A stretch of DNA of 64,000 nucleotides from Burkholderiaceae bacterium 26 (lineage in GTDB: Bacteria > Pseudomonadota > Gammaproteobacteria > Burkholderiales > Burkholderiaceae), in the NCBI GenBank assembly GCA_000955795.1, contig JYOB01000008.1:56558-120557 (forward strand), given 5' to 3'. The notes under the pieces are model-generated. The model was given only the letters and a program-made list of their open reading frames with translations. It did not search any database and had not been told where the DNA came from. A program made the position numbers and the translations under genes. Positions 24,276 through 33,962 of the stretch are shown one piece after another; position 1 is the first letter of the stretch, and the number at the start of each line of letters is the position of its first letter.

Positions 24276-24582
24276 ACACCCTCCCAGCTCTTTTTTTTGT
24301 CGTCAAACCGTGCGCAAGGCTGCACGAACCGTGCCACACCCCCTACCAAAGAGGGGTGACGCGGCTTGGAGCGACATGTGACACGAAGCGTCAGCAGATT
24401 TCAATGCAAGGGCAGATTTGATGAGCTTTTTTGATAAAGCGCGGGTGCGCTTTCCGGCATGGTTCGTTGCGCAAATGGGTGCATCAGCGTGACAGCAGCA
24501 CCGCTTCCGCCCTTCCCCGCCCCGTGTCACCCCGTGATAAATCGCGCAAAATGCTGCGCATCTGAGATGTGGAGGCAAGCCG
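24276..24582. other. Intergenic region between divergent lyase and LysR genes
   Basis: 307 bp without a gene. It holds an A8 tract in the lyase leader and a perfect hairpin (AAAGCGC, GGGT, GCGCTTT, 24436-24453). I see no convincing promoter hexamers. Confidence 0.5.
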
Positions 24583-25497
24583 GTGGGCATCAATTTCGAT
24601 TTGACGGACTTGCAGGCGTTTCGCGCGGTAGTGGAATTGGGCAACTTCCGAAAGGCCGCCGAGGCGATCAGCATTTCGCAGCCCGCGTTGAGCCGTCGGA
24701 TCGACAAGCTCGAGAGCGCGCTGGGCGTGCCCCTGTTCGAACGCACCACACGCAGCGTCACGCTCACCACCGTCGGGCGCGTGTTTGCCCGCAGTGCTGA
24801 ACAATTGCTCGACGACCTGGACGTCGCCCTGCTCGGCATCCGCGACGTTTCATCAAGCCGCCTCGGGCACGTGACCATCGCATGCGTGCCGTCGGTCGCC
24901 TATTACTTTCTGCCGAACCTGATTGCGACCTATCACCGCCGCTTTCCGCGCATCAGGGTCAAGTTGCTGGATGCAAGCGCGAACGAAGTGCTCGGTGCGG
25001 TCATCAGCGGCGAGGCAGATTTTGGCGTGAGCTTTATGGGCAGCCAGGAGCCCGAGATCGAATTCAAGATGCTGCTGCAGGAGCGGTTTGTTGCAGCGTG
25101 CCGGCGCGATCATCCGCTCGCCCGCAAGAAGCGCGTGACGTGGAACGAGCTGTACGCGCACGAATACGTGTCAGTGGACAAGACGTCAGGCAACCGCCTG
25201 TTGCTGGACCAGGCGCTGTCAGCCGTGGCGCCGCGAGCGCCCAGCGTGTGCGAGACGCGGCACGTCACCACCATGCTGGGGTTGGTTGAAGCGGGGCTTG
25301 GCGTTGCCGCGGTGCCGTCGATGGCCATGCCGGGGCGTGACCACCCGATTCTCACGAGCGTGCCGCTGGTGGAGCCGGTGGTGAACCGGCGCGTTGGCAT
25401 TGTGAAGCGGCGCGGCCGTGCGCTTACACCGGCCGCGGAGGAATTTCACCGGATGATCATTGAAGCGAAGCGCGGCGGGATGGCGAGCGGTGCATAG
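24583..25497 (+). CDS. LysR-family transcriptional regulator
   Basis: 304 residues beginning with GTG, with GGAGG 8 bases upstream. The helix-turn-helix is FRAVVELGNFRKAAEAISISQPALSRRIDKLE; the effector domain begins near residue 90 (GHVTIACVPSVAYYFLPNL). Convergent with the solute-binding gene at 25534. Its targets may be the lyase genes upstream or the transport genes downstream; the sequence does not decide. Confidence 0.92.
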   Translation: MGINFDLTDLQAFRAVVELGNFRKAAEAISISQPALSRRIDKLESALGVPLFERTTRSVTLTTVGRVFARSAEQLLDDLDVALLGIRDVSSSRLGHVTIACVPSVAYYFLPNLIATYHRRFPRIRVKLLDASANEVLGAVISGEADFGVSFMGSQEPEIEFKMLLQERFVAACRRDHPLARKKRVTWNELYAHEYVSVDKTSGNRLLLDQALSAVAPRAPSVCETRHVTTMLGLVEAGLGVAAVPSMAMPGRDHPILTSVPLVEPVVNRRVGIVKRRGRALTPAAEEFHRMIIEAKRGGMASGA

Positions 25498-25498
25498 C

Positions 25499-25516
25499 AT
25501 GGGCCGCTTGGCCCAT
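25499..25516. terminator. Bidirectional terminator hairpin
   Basis: ATGGGCC, GCTT, GGCCCAT in the 36-bp gap between convergent genes. Confidence 0.55.
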
Positions 25517-25533
25517 CGCACCGTCGCCCTGCC

Positions 25534-26328
25534 TCAATGCGCAGTCACCGAATCGAGCCCGGTCGATTTCACGTCTGCCTGCACACCGGGCGAAGCAAGA
25601 TAGTCGAGTAGCGCCTTCGCTTCCTTCGGATGCTGTGCGCCAACGGGGATGCCCGCAGCAAAGCGCGTGACCGACTGCAGCGACTCCGGGATCTTTCCGA
25701 CGAAGGTTGCGCCCTGCACCGGCAGCAACTCGCTCACTTGCTGAAAGCCGATTTCATAGTCGCCGGTGGCCACCACCGATGCCACCGGAATGCGCGGGAC
25801 CATCTTCGCCTTCGCCTTGACCTGCTCTTCAATGCCGAGCTTCTTGAACAGCTCGCGCTCGATATAGACGCCGCTCGCGCTATCCGAGTAGGCAATCGAC
25901 TTGGCATGCAGCAGCACTTGCTTGAGCCCCTCAGGCGAGCTGATGTCGGGCTTTGCCGCGCCTTCACGCACAACCATGCCGATGCGCGAGTCGGCCAGTT
26001 CCACGCGCGAGTCTGGAATGACCTTGCCTTGCTTGATCAGATCGTCGAGCGCGTAGCCGACCATGATGACGGCGTCCGCTGGCTCACCGCGCGCGAGCCG
26101 ATTCGGAATGGCTTCGGGCGACTTGCCCATCGAGGGTCCAAGTGCGGTGTTGAGCGTGTTGCCCGTCTGCGCTGCAAATTTCGGCCCGAGCACCTTATAG
26201 GCGGCAGTAAAGCCACCGGAGCTCATGACGTGCAGCTCGGCTGCATGGACGGGGGCTGCAACTACCGATGTGGCGACGAGCGCGGCTGCGCACAGTTTCA
26301 GAAACAGAGTCTTCATGGTGGTGGTCAT
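25534..26328 (-). CDS. Periplasmic substrate-binding protein (ModA-like)
   Basis: 264 residues. Signal peptide ending PVHAAE, then LHVMSSGGFTAAYKVLGPKFAAQTG and later VPRIPVASVVATGDYEIGFQQVSELLPV and a C-terminal ALLDYLASPGVQ. This is the two-lobed fold of molybdate-binding-type proteins, though in this subgroup the ligand is often an organic acid. No ABC permease or ATPase adjoins it; the neighbour is an MFS permease 43 bp away on the same strand. Start could be 26328 or 26316. Confidence 0.87.
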   Translation of the reverse strand: MTTTMKTLFLKLCAAALVATSVVAAPVHAAELHVMSSGGFTAAYKVLGPKFAAQTGNTLNTALGPSMGKSPEAIPNRLARGEPADAVIMVGYALDDLIKQGKVIPDSRVELADSRIGMVVREGAAKPDISSPEGLKQVLLHAKSIAYSDSASGVYIERELFKKLGIEEQVKAKAKMVPRIPVASVVATGDYEIGFQQVSELLPVQGATFVGKIPESLQSVTRFAAGIPVGAQHPKEAKALLDYLASPGVQADVKSTGLDSVTAH

Positions 26329-26371
26329 GCCAGGTCGTACGTGTTTGTGAATATGCGGAACGCGCTGTGCG

Positions 26372-27667
26372 TCAGTGCGCCGGTGCCAGCACCACCGCGC
26401 GACGGCGATACAGCGTCAACGTCGCCAGGAGCGCGCACACGGCGGCAAAACTCATCCAGTAGCCGGGAGCGGCCTTGTCGCCCGTCATGTGGATGGCGGC
26501 CGTCGAGATGGCGGGGGTAAAGCCGCCAAACACTGCCGTCGCAAGGCTATAAGCGAGCGAGAACCCTGCAACGCGCACCTGCACTGGCATCACTTCTGTG
26601 AGCGCGACAACCATCGCACCGTTGTAGATGCCGTACATGAACGACAGCCACAACAGCACGAGCAGCATGTTCATGAAGCTCGGCGCATGCGCGAGGAACG
26701 AAAGCGCCGGATAGGCGGTGGCAATGGTGAGCACCGTCATGCCGATGAGCAGCGGCCGGCGGCCGATCCTGTCGGAGAGCGCACCACCAATCGGCAGCCA
26801 CACGAAGTTCGACACCCCCACACACAGCGTGACGAGCAGGCTGTCGGCCGTGCTCAGGTGCAAGACCGTCTTACCGAAGGTGGGCGCATAGACGGTGATG
26901 AGATAGAAGCTTGTCGTGGTCATCGCCACCAGCATCATGCCGGCGATAACAACACCCCAGTTTTGCACCAGCGTGCTGAGTACGTCTTTCATGCTCGGAC
27001 GATGCTTGCGTGCCTTGAACTCCTGCGTTTCCTCAAGATTGCGGCGCAGCACGAAGATGAACGGCACGATCATGCAACCGACGAAGAACGGCACACGCCA
27101 TCCCCATGCGGCGATGGCCGGTGCGCTCAGCCATTGATTGAGCACAAACCCCAGGCCCGCCGCCACGACGATCGCGACCTGCTGGCTGGCGGACTGCCAG
27201 CTCGTGAAGAAGCCCTTGCGGCCCGGCGTAGCCATCTCGGCCAGATAGACCGATACGCCACCCAACTCGGCGCCCGCCGAGAAGCCCTGCAAGAGGCGCC
27301 CCAGCAACACGAGCGCAGGCGCCAGGAGGCCGATCGTGGCGTAGCCGGGAACGAATGCGATCAGCACGGTGCCGCTTGCCATGATCGACAGCGTGACGAT
27401 CAGGCCCTTCCGGCGGCCGACGTCGTCAATGTACGCACCCAGCACGACCGCGCCCAGCGGCCGCATGAGGAACCCTGCGCCAAAAACGGCGAAGGTCATC
27501 ATCAGCGAGGCGAACTCACTCTGGGCGGGAAAGAAGACGTTGGCGATCTGCGTGGCGTAGAAGCCAAACAGGAAGAAGTCGAACTGCTCCAGGAAATTCC
27601 CGGCGGTGACGCGGAAGACCGCGGCGGCCTTTGATTGCCCGGTCGAAAGGCTGGACTGGGGGTGCAT
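26372..27667 (-). CDS. MFS transporter, metabolite:H+ symporter type
   Basis: 431 residues with 12 predicted membrane helices. It begins [32 protein letters not shown], typical of the MHS subfamily (citrate, alpha-ketoglutarate, shikimate transporters). It has the cytoplasmic motif [13 protein letters not shown] between helices 2 and 3, and [11 protein letters not shown]. Substrate probably a carboxylate (inference from subfamily). ATG at 27667 with AGGAGA upstream. A terminator-like hairpin sits in its leader. Confidence 0.9.
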   Translation of the reverse strand: MHPQSSLSTGQSKAAAVFRVTAGNFLEQFDFFLFGFYATQIANVFFPAQSEFASLMMTFAVFGAGFLMRPLGAVVLGAYIDDVGRRKGLIVTLSIMASGTVLIAFVPGYATIGLLAPALVLLGRLLQGFSAGAELGGVSVYLAEMATPGRKGFFTSWQSASQQVAIVVAAGLGFVLNQWLSAPAIAAWGWRVPFFVGCMIVPFIFVLRRNLEETQEFKARKHRPSMKDVLSTLVQNWGVVIAGMMLVAMTTTSFYLITVYAPTFGKTVLHLSTADSLLVTLCVGVSNFVWLPIGGALSDRIGRRPLLIGMTVLTIATAYPALSFLAHAPSFMNMLLVLLWLSFMYGIYNGAMVVALTEVMPVQVRVAGFSLAYSLATAVFGGFTPAISTAAIHMTGDKAAPGYWMSFAAVCALLATLTLYRRRAVVLAPAH

Positions 27668-27687
27668 CGAGGTGTCTCCTGGAAGCC

Positions 27688-27715
27688 AAAAAAAGAATAC
27701 GCCGTCGAACGGCGT
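27688..27715 (-). terminator. Attenuator-like hairpin in the MFS leader
   Basis: On the minus strand ACGCCG, 5-base loop, CGGCGT, then four bases and a run of seven T, ending only about 20 bases before the start codon. It looks like an intrinsic terminator inside the leader, so readthrough could be conditional. Confidence 0.5.
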
Positions 27716-27891
27716 TTTGTCGTTTTGGCAATATTCACCGGGAGACAGAGAAACGAGAAGTGCAATTTTCGGAAGGATTGATGTTCTTTGATTATCAATC
27801 CCTTTGCCCTTCCTCGCGGGGTTTTCCGTCCAGCTAGACAAGCTGTGGAGGCGAATCACGGACCCAGCCTCCACATGGCAAGCACGCTTGA

Positions 27892-28512
27892 TTACTGTTT
27901 GGCCGGTTCTGCGTACACGCGCTTGGCAAATGTCGCGATCGCATCTGCCATCGCCTTGGGCTGCTCGGGTGCGAATGCATGGCCTGCGTTCGGCACCACA
28001 ACCACCGTCACGCGATCGCCGAGCATCGATTTGAGAACCTGCGAGAAGCGGCGCGGCGCCACTGCATCGTGCTCGGCCTGGAGGTCCAGGATCGGCGCGT
28101 TGCCCGCAGCGAAGTACGCATCCACGGGCGTCACGTTGCGGGCATGGGACTCCGCTTCATGCGTCTCTTCGTGCCAGCCATCGAGCCATACGCGCGGGTC
28201 ATTGCCCGGCGCAAAGAAGGCCTGTCGCAGATACGCAAGGCGCTGCTCTTCCGAAAGACGCATATCACCCGCGCCGTCGATGGCTTTACGCATCTCTGCG
28301 TTGATGGGCTTTTCGGTCGAGCCCGGCGGCACCTTGCCGGCCGACGCCGCAACCAGAACGACGCCGCGCACCAGCTCGGGTCGATCCACGGCCACCATGC
28401 GTGCCGGGAAGTTACCCCAGGCGTGGCCGACCACAACTGCGGGCCCTTGCTTCTCGTGCTCGATCACAGCGGCAACATCCGCGGCAAAGGCATGCATGTC
28501 CAGATTGGTCAT
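27892..28512 (-). pseudogene. N-terminally truncated alpha/beta hydrolase
   Basis: About 207 residues from MTNLDMHAFAADVAAVIE. It keeps the nucleophile-elbow region, which reads VVVGHAWGNFPARMVA, with Trp at the usual Ser position, so the catalytic Ser is missing. It also retains [12 protein letters not shown] and a His motif ([11 protein letters not shown]). The first three strands and oxyanion region expected in a 260-280 residue hydrolase are absent, and homology-like sequence stops at 28512, where a different reading frame on the other strand begins. I read it as a decayed gene cut by a rearrangement, although AAGGGG before the ATG might still allow expression. Confidence 0.6.
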
Positions 28513-28514
28513 CG

Positions 28515-28655
28515 GGCCCCTTGACGTTGCGCGAGAATCCCCCTTCCCGCTTCGCCGCTGCCTGGACCGCACTGCTGCAGGACAAGCTCAAGGAGTTCAT
28601 TGCGTCGGAATCGTGGAAGGCCGATGTGGTCTGGCCGAAGGACGGTGCTCACTGA
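28515..28655 (+). pseudogene. Possible orphan C-terminal gene fragment
   Basis: About 45 codons (LTLRENPPSRFAAAW... ending WPKDGAH) on the + strand with natural-looking amphipathic composition but no start or upstream body. It abuts the truncated hydrolase, suggesting a deletion or inversion joined two genes here. Parent gene not recognised. Confidence 0.4.
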
Positions 28656-28674
28656 CCAGGCCGTCTCACGGCCC

Positions 28675-28708
28675 AAAAAAAAACGCCAACCCGCAATGGG
28701 TTGGCGTT
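28675..28708 (-). terminator. Rho-independent terminator of aceA
   Basis: Minus strand: AACGCCAACCC, 5-base loop, GGGTTGGCGTT, then a run of nine T. Perfect 11-bp stem, 28 bp after the aceA stop. Confidence 0.93.
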
Positions 28709-28735
28709 CTGCTTGAGGTAAGACGTATCCGTGAA

Positions 28736-30322
28736 TCAGTGGAACTGGTTCATCGTGTTGTCCTTACCCGCAGCCTTCAGCGCTGCTTCGCCGCTGAAGT
28801 ATTCCTTGTGGTCGTCGCCGATGTCCGAGCCCGACATGTTCTGGTGCTTGACGCAGGCGATGCCTTGACGGATTTCCTTGCGCTGCACGCCAGCCACATA
28901 ACCGAGCATGCCTTGGTCGCCGAAGTATTCCTTGGCCAGGTTGTCGGTCGACAGCGCGGCGGTGTGGTACGTCGGCAGCGTGATCAGGTGGTGGAAGATG
29001 CCGGCTTCGCGCGACGCATCGGCCTGGAACGTGCGGATCTTCTCGTCGGCGAGCTTCGCCAGTTCGCTGTCGTCGTATTCCGTGCTCATCAGTTGGCCGC
29101 GCTCGTAGGCCGACACATCCTTGCCAGCTTCCTTCATCGCGTCATACACCTGCTGACGGAAGTTCAGCGTCCAGTTGAACGACGGGCTGTTGTTGTACAC
29201 CAGCTTGGCGTTCGGGATGACCTTGCGGATTTCGCTCACCATGCCGCCAATCTGGGCGATGTGCGGCTTTTCGGTTTCGATCCACAGCAGGTCGGCGCCG
29301 TTTTGCAGCGAGGTGATGCAGTCGAGCACGCAACGCGCTTCGCCGGTGCCGGCGCGGAACTGGAACAGGTTGCTCGGCAGGCGCTTCGGACGCAGCAGCT
29401 TGCCGTCGCGCTTGATGACGACGTCACCGTTACCCAGCTGGTCGGCCGACAGCTCTTCGCAGTCGAGGAACGCGTTGTATTGGTCGCCCAGATCGCCCGG
29501 CGTGTTCGTCACGGCGATCTGCTTGGTCAGGCCTGCGCCCAGCGAATCGGTACGGGCGACGATGATGCCGTCGTCCACGCCCAGCTCCAGGAACGCGTAA
29601 CGGATTGCGCGGATCTTGGCCAGGAAGTCTTCATGCGGCACGGTGACCTTGCCATCTTGGTGGCCGCACTGCTTTTCGTCCGACACCTGGTTTTCGATCT
29701 GGATGCAGCAGGCACCGGCTTCGATGAACTGCTTGGCCAGCAGGTACGTGGCTTCTGCGTTGCCGAAACCGGCGTCGATGTCGGCAATGATGGGCACGAC
29801 GTGGGTGACGTGGTTGTCGATCTTTTCCTGGATGGCGGCCTTGGCGGCGGCGTCTTTGGCAGCGTCCAGTTCGCGGAACAGGCCACCCAGTTCACGAGCG
29901 TCGGCTTGGCGCAGGAACGTGTACAGCTCGCGGATCAGCGCGCTGACAGAAGTCTTCTCGTGCATCGATTGATCCGGCAGCGGGCCGAACTCCGAGCGCA
30001 GCGCAGCGACCATCCAGCCCGACAGGTACAGGTAGCGGCGTTCGGTGCTCTTGAAGTGCTTCTTGATGGAGATCATCTTCTGCTGGCCGATGAAGCCGTG
30101 CCAGCAACCCAGGGACTGCGTGTACTTGGCCGGATCAGCATCGTAGGCGGCCATGTCGGCGCGCATGATCTTGGCGGTGTACTTGGCGATGTCCAGACCC
30201 GTCTTGAACTTGTTCTGAGCACGCATGCGAGCAGCGTACTCGGGGTTGATCGCGTTCCATGCGTTGCCGTAGGTTTCTTTCAAACCGGCAACTGCCTTGA
30301 TGTCGTCTTGATACTGGGCCAT
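28736..30322 (-). CDS. aceA: Isocitrate lyase
   Basis: 528 residues. Splits isocitrate to glyoxylate and succinate, the first step of the glyoxylate shunt, needed for growth on acetate and fatty acids. The catalytic signature is DEKQCGHQ, the variant of KKCGH found in the long (about 525-530 residue) isocitrate lyases of Pseudomonas and betaproteobacteria rather than the 434-residue E. coli type. Other conserved motifs: FGNAEATYLLAKQFIEAGA, VARTDS, YNNSPSFNW. It has its own terminator and a 440-bp upstream region with palindromes. Confidence 0.97.
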   Translation of the reverse strand: MAQYQDDIKAVAGLKETYGNAWNAINPEYAARMRAQNKFKTGLDIAKYTAKIMRADMAAYDADPAKYTQSLGCWHGFIGQQKMISIKKHFKSTERRYLYLSGWMVAALRSEFGPLPDQSMHEKTSVSALIRELYTFLRQADARELGGLFRELDAAKDAAAKAAIQEKIDNHVTHVVPIIADIDAGFGNAEATYLLAKQFIEAGACCIQIENQVSDEKQCGHQDGKVTVPHEDFLAKIRAIRYAFLELGVDDGIIVARTDSLGAGLTKQIAVTNTPGDLGDQYNAFLDCEELSADQLGNGDVVIKRDGKLLRPKRLPSNLFQFRAGTGEARCVLDCITSLQNGADLLWIETEKPHIAQIGGMVSEIRKVIPNAKLVYNNSPSFNWTLNFRQQVYDAMKEAGKDVSAYERGQLMSTEYDDSELAKLADEKIRTFQADASREAGIFHHLITLPTYHTAALSTDNLAKEYFGDQGMLGYVAGVQRKEIRQGIACVKHQNMSGSDIGDDHKEYFSGEAALKAAGKDNTMNQFH

Positions 30323-30437
30323 GTCAATTTCCTGGAAATAAAGCGCGTTTGAGAAGAATCGGTTGCGTGTGCAGCTACGGAGTTCGAAGCGAGCAGCGTG
30401 GATTTATTGTAGGTCGGCTTTGACGCGTCGCAGCAAG

Positions 30438-30584
30438 GTCTTATATAAGACATAAGAGTTAGTTTTTCTTTATTTTTCAATGAGATAGACAACAAATTTT
30501 GCGATGCGGAACGTGTTTTCAGCAAACGGGAAGACGACAGCCGAGAAATCCGGAGCAAATTCCACAATGTGAAACACGCTTTCA
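30438..30584 (-). promoter_or_regulatory. aceA control region with palindromes
   Basis: The 440-bp region between aceA and the next gene holds a perfect 14-bp palindrome GTCTTATATAAGAC (30438-30451), an A/T-rich stretch with a possible promoter (TTGAAA, 17 bp, TCTTAT on the minus strand), and two TGAAA-ACAC-type dyads: TGAAACACGCTTTCA at 30570-30584 and a related site, TGAAAACACGTTCC on the minus strand, at 30508-30521. These are plausible sites for a regulator of acetate metabolism; the protein is unknown. Nothing else is evident in the rest of the gap. Confidence 0.55.
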
Positions 30585-30763
30585 GGTACCGGAGCCGGAG
30601 AACCCGGAGGCGCCAGGAGGGGTGCGGACGCGTGAGCGCATGGTCACGCGGCGCCAGCATTGCCAGTTGCCGGGCGGCCTTGCCGCCTTCACTATTGTTC
30701 GCCGCTGGACGTTACAGGGCAGCCGTACCGGCACCTTCATCGGCTCATCAAAAGGAAGACTCC

Positions 30764-32008
30764 ATGCCCGCTCCGCACTTTGACGTTGTCGTGTTTGGCG
30801 CCACCAGCTTTGTCGGTCAGATTCTGACCCGCTACCTGGCCGAACAGTTTTCGGGCGGTGGAGAAACGCTGCGCTGGGCCATTGCCGGCCGATCCGAAGC
30901 GAAGCTGCTGGACGTCAAGCGTTCATTGGGCGCGGCGGGTGAATCCCTCCCGATCATCGTGGCGGACGCAGCAAACGAAAACCAGTTGCGCGCACTGTGC
31001 GCACAGACCCGGGTGGTGGTGTCCACAGTTGGCCCTTACGCGCTATACGGCGAGCCGTTGATCAAGGTCTGCGCAGAAAGCGGAACAGACTACTGCGACC
31101 TCACCGGCGAGACCCAATGGATCAGGCGCATGATCGGCAAATATGAAGCGACGGCGCGGCAGTCAGGGGCACGCATCGTGCATTGCTGCGGTTTCGACTC
31201 GGTGCCGTCGGACATGGGCGTCTATTTCCTGCAGCAACAAGCCATGCGGGAATGGGGTACGCCGGCCAGGCAGGTGAAGTTGCGCGTCAAAACGCTCAAG
31301 GGCGGCGCATCTGGCGGCACGGTGGCCAGCCTGATCAACGTCGTGCAAGAAGCCGCGGCCGATCCCGCCTTGCGCAGGGAACTGGCCGACCCTTACTCCC
31401 TCTGCCCCAAGGGCCACGGCTTCACGGCACGCCAGCGCTCGGTCCGGGGCGCGGCGTTCGATGCCGATTTCGATGTTTGGATTGCGCCCTTTGTCATGGC
31501 GGCCATCAACGAGCGCGTGGTGCACCGCTCCAACGCCTTGGCCGGCAACGCCTATGGCAACCCATTCATCTACGACGAAGCGGTGATGACGGGGGCGGGC
31601 CTGAGCGGGCGTTTGAGGGCCCTGACGATGGTGGCCGGCCTGGGCGCCTTCATGCTGGGCATTGTCATCAAGCCCATCCGCATCGTGATGGAGCGCTTTC
31701 TGTTGCCCAAACCCGGCGAAGGCCCTACGCCAGCGGCGCAACTGGCAGGCCGCTATGACCTGCGGCTCTTTGGCCGCACCGATCAAGGAAACACGTTGCG
31801 CGTGAAGGTGACCGGGGATCGCGACCCCGGCTATGGCTCGACCGGCAAGATGCTGGGTCAGGCCGCCGCCAGCCTCGCGCTGGACCACGTGAAAGACGGC
31901 ACCAAGACAGGGCGCCCCGGCGGTTTCTGGACGCCGGCCACGATGTTTGATGACCGTTTCATCGAGCGCCTGACGCGCCATGCCGGTCTGCGCTTCGAGC
32001 GAATATGA
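30764..32008 (+). CDS. Saccharopine dehydrogenase-like NADP-binding protein
   Basis: 414 residues. The N-terminal Rossmann motif VVVFGATSFVGQILTRYL and VSTVGPYALYGEPLIKVCAESGTDYCDLTGE are typical of the saccharopine dehydrogenase / trans-acting enoyl reductase family, which includes lipid-modifying reductases. A hydrophobic segment near residues 285-310 (LTMVAGLGAFMLGIVIKPI) may anchor it to the membrane. The ATG at 30764 has AAGGAAG upstream. Divergent from aceA. Confidence 0.88.
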   Translation: MPAPHFDVVVFGATSFVGQILTRYLAEQFSGGGETLRWAIAGRSEAKLLDVKRSLGAAGESLPIIVADAANENQLRALCAQTRVVVSTVGPYALYGEPLIKVCAESGTDYCDLTGETQWIRRMIGKYEATARQSGARIVHCCGFDSVPSDMGVYFLQQQAMREWGTPARQVKLRVKTLKGGASGGTVASLINVVQEAAADPALRRELADPYSLCPKGHGFTARQRSVRGAAFDADFDVWIAPFVMAAINERVVHRSNALAGNAYGNPFIYDEAVMTGAGLSGRLRALTMVAGLGAFMLGIVIKPIRIVMERFLLPKPGEGPTPAAQLAGRYDLRLFGRTDQGNTLRVKVTGDRDPGYGSTGKMLGQAAASLALDHVKDGTKTGRPGGFWTPATMFDDRFIERLTRHAGLRFERI

Positions 32009-32038
32009 GCGCGATGAAGCGCCCGCTCGACCGAGGCA

Positions 32039-33088
32039 TCATTCGTTCTGCCCGCGCGCAAAAATATCCCAGCTGGCCATGAACAGCGCGGCGACCAGCG
32101 GCCCGATCACAAAGCCGGTGATGCCGAACAATTCCATACCGCCCAGGGTGGAGATCAGCACGACCCAGTCGGGCATCTTGGTGTCCTTGCCGACCAGCAA
32201 CGGGCGCAGCAGGTTGTCGACCAGGCCGATCACACCGCCGCAGAACGCAACGAGGATCACGCATTTCCAGATCGCGCCCACCATCAGGAAGTAGAGCGCG
32301 ACCGGAATCCACACGAGGCTGGCGCCAATCGCGGGCAGCAGCGACAGGAAGGCCATCAGCGCACCCCACAGCACCACGCCGTCAATGCCGAGGAACCAGA
32401 AGATCAACCCGCCGAGCGCGCCCTGCACCAGCGCAACGGCAATGTTGCCTTTCACGGTGGCGCGCACAACGGTCGTGAACTTGCTCAGCAGCAGGCGCTT
32501 GTGCTCTTCGTCCATCGGCAGCGCGCGGCGCACGCGGCGGCCGATCTCGGCGCCATCGCGCAGCAGGAAGAACACCATGTACAGCATCACGCCAAAACCG
32601 ACCACGAACTGGAACGTGTTCTGCCCGATGCTCAGCGCCTGCGTGGCGGCAAACTGGCTGATCTGCGCAGCCCCGTCGGCGAGCTTTCTCTGGATGCCTG
32701 GGATGTTCGTCAGGCCGGCTTTGGCAAGCAGTTGCTGCACCCATGTGGGCAGCGCATGAACCGCTTCCGAAAGGTAGCGGGAGTAATTCGGCTGCGCGCT
32801 CTGGATCTCCTGATAGGCAACACCGATTTCCTGCACGATGGTCGCCGTCACAAAGACGACGGGCAGGATCACGATCAGGATGATCAGGGCGAGCGTGGTG
32901 AGTGCAGCGAGATTGCGCCGCTTGCCCATCCGGGCGACCAGCGCGCGCTGCACGGGCTGGAACAGGATCGCCAGGATGACACCCCAGAACACCGCGCCAA
33001 AGAACGGCGAGAGGATCCAGCAGAGCCCGAGCGTGACGACGAACAGCAAGAGGTAGAAAAATTTCTGGTGGTCGTTTCCGCTATCCAT
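32039..33088 (-). CDS. AI-2E-family (PerM/YdiK-type) membrane permease
   Basis: 349 residues with seven to eight hydrophobic segments, the long periplasmic loop after the third segment, and the C-terminal GLVDNLLRPLLVGKDTKMPDWVVLISTLGGMELFG motif characteristic of the family. Members transport small molecules or ions; the substrate is unknown. Start at 33088 precedes the first helix (FFYLLLFVVTLGLCWIL). Confidence 0.9.
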   Translation of the reverse strand: MDSGNDHQKFFYLLLFVVTLGLCWILSPFFGAVFWGVILAILFQPVQRALVARMGKRRNLAALTTLALIILIVILPVVFVTATIVQEIGVAYQEIQSAQPNYSRYLSEAVHALPTWVQQLLAKAGLTNIPGIQRKLADGAAQISQFAATQALSIGQNTFQFVVGFGVMLYMVFFLLRDGAEIGRRVRRALPMDEEHKRLLLSKFTTVVRATVKGNIAVALVQGALGGLIFWFLGIDGVVLWGALMAFLSLLPAIGASLVWIPVALYFLMVGAIWKCVILVAFCGGVIGLVDNLLRPLLVGKDTKMPDWVVLISTLGGMELFGITGFVIGPLVAALFMASWDIFARGQNE

Positions 33089-33330
33089 GGGTTGCTTTCG
33101 CTTGAAGGTGACGTCTGAAGAGCCCGAGCAGGATCCGGGCCAAGGCAATGGAATCCGAGTATGCCCGCGCCGCCGCGGTTGTCATAGAGGCGCGCGCGGG
33201 CAGACAGACGTCCGGAAGCCAACCCAAAGTTGGCGTCCGCACCATCAAACAACCCCGATGCTGGCCGGGCTATGGCAACGAGGATTGCCGGCTATAGTCT
33301 TCTCACCCATCCAACCGAACGGAGAACAAC

Positions 33331-33624
33331 GTGGTATTCGAAATGGCTCACATCGATATTCTTGCCGGCAAGCAACGCGAGTTTGAAGCCGCCGTCCAGC
33401 AAGCCTTGCCGCTGTTTGCTCGCGCCAAGGGCTGCCACGGCGCCGAGCTGCACCACATCGTCGAGCGCGACACCAGCTACGTGCTGCTCGTACGCTGGAA
33501 CACCGTGGAAGACCATATGGTCGATTTTCGCGAGTCCGACGACTTCCAGGAATGGCGCAAGCTGGTCGGGCCGTTCTTCGCCAAGGCGCCGGAAGTCGTG
33601 CACTCGGAGGTGGCGGTCAAGTAA
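33331..33624 (+). CDS. Antibiotic biosynthesis monooxygenase-domain protein (YgiN-like)
   Basis: 97 residues, a single ABM ferredoxin-like domain (AHIDILAGKQREFEAAVQQALPLFARAKGCHGAELHHIVERDTSYVLLVRWNTVEDHMVDFRES). Such proteins act on quinones or heme-like compounds. GTG start with GGAG 8 bases upstream; an internal ATG five codons later is an alternative. Confidence 0.88.
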   Translation: MVFEMAHIDILAGKQREFEAAVQQALPLFARAKGCHGAELHHIVERDTSYVLLVRWNTVEDHMVDFRESDDFQEWRKLVGPFFAKAPEVVHSEVAVK

Positions 33625-33962
33625 TCGGCCCGCCCGAATCAGTCGATCCTCCCCCAGACACGAGATGCGCGCGGCGCTCTCAGATTGCGCTCATCTCGTG
33701 CCTTGCCAGCGTTACGGCCCGTCCGTCCAGCCCCTTTTTTCTACGCTCCGGCCTGGACGTCCCGTAAGAATCCTTTTGCATTTGTTTGCAGTGCCCCCTC
33801 GCGGCGCGGGTCCAATGGCACGGTAAAGAAGCCCCCAATGCTGCCGTTAGCCAGAGATGTGCATTGCGCGCGCGGCAACGAGCGCGGGCACCTGTGCAAC
33901 CCATTCGCAACGGCCTCCCGGCTCTGCCCAACCGCCCGCCAAGACGCACTCCCACTCCGTTC
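33625..33962. other. Intergenic region
   Basis: 338 bp between the monooxygenase and the diguanylate cyclase. In-frame upstream codons exist but lack coding character or a ribosome site. I see no clear promoter or hairpin. Confidence 0.4.

Noticed and set aside
22647..24359. 570-codon frame opposite the alginate lyase-like gene
   Set aside because: No domain features; the minus strand encodes a complete signal peptide and domains.
27788..30352. 854-codon frame opposite aceA
   Set aside because: Antisense shadow of a clearly real gene with strong GC codon bias.
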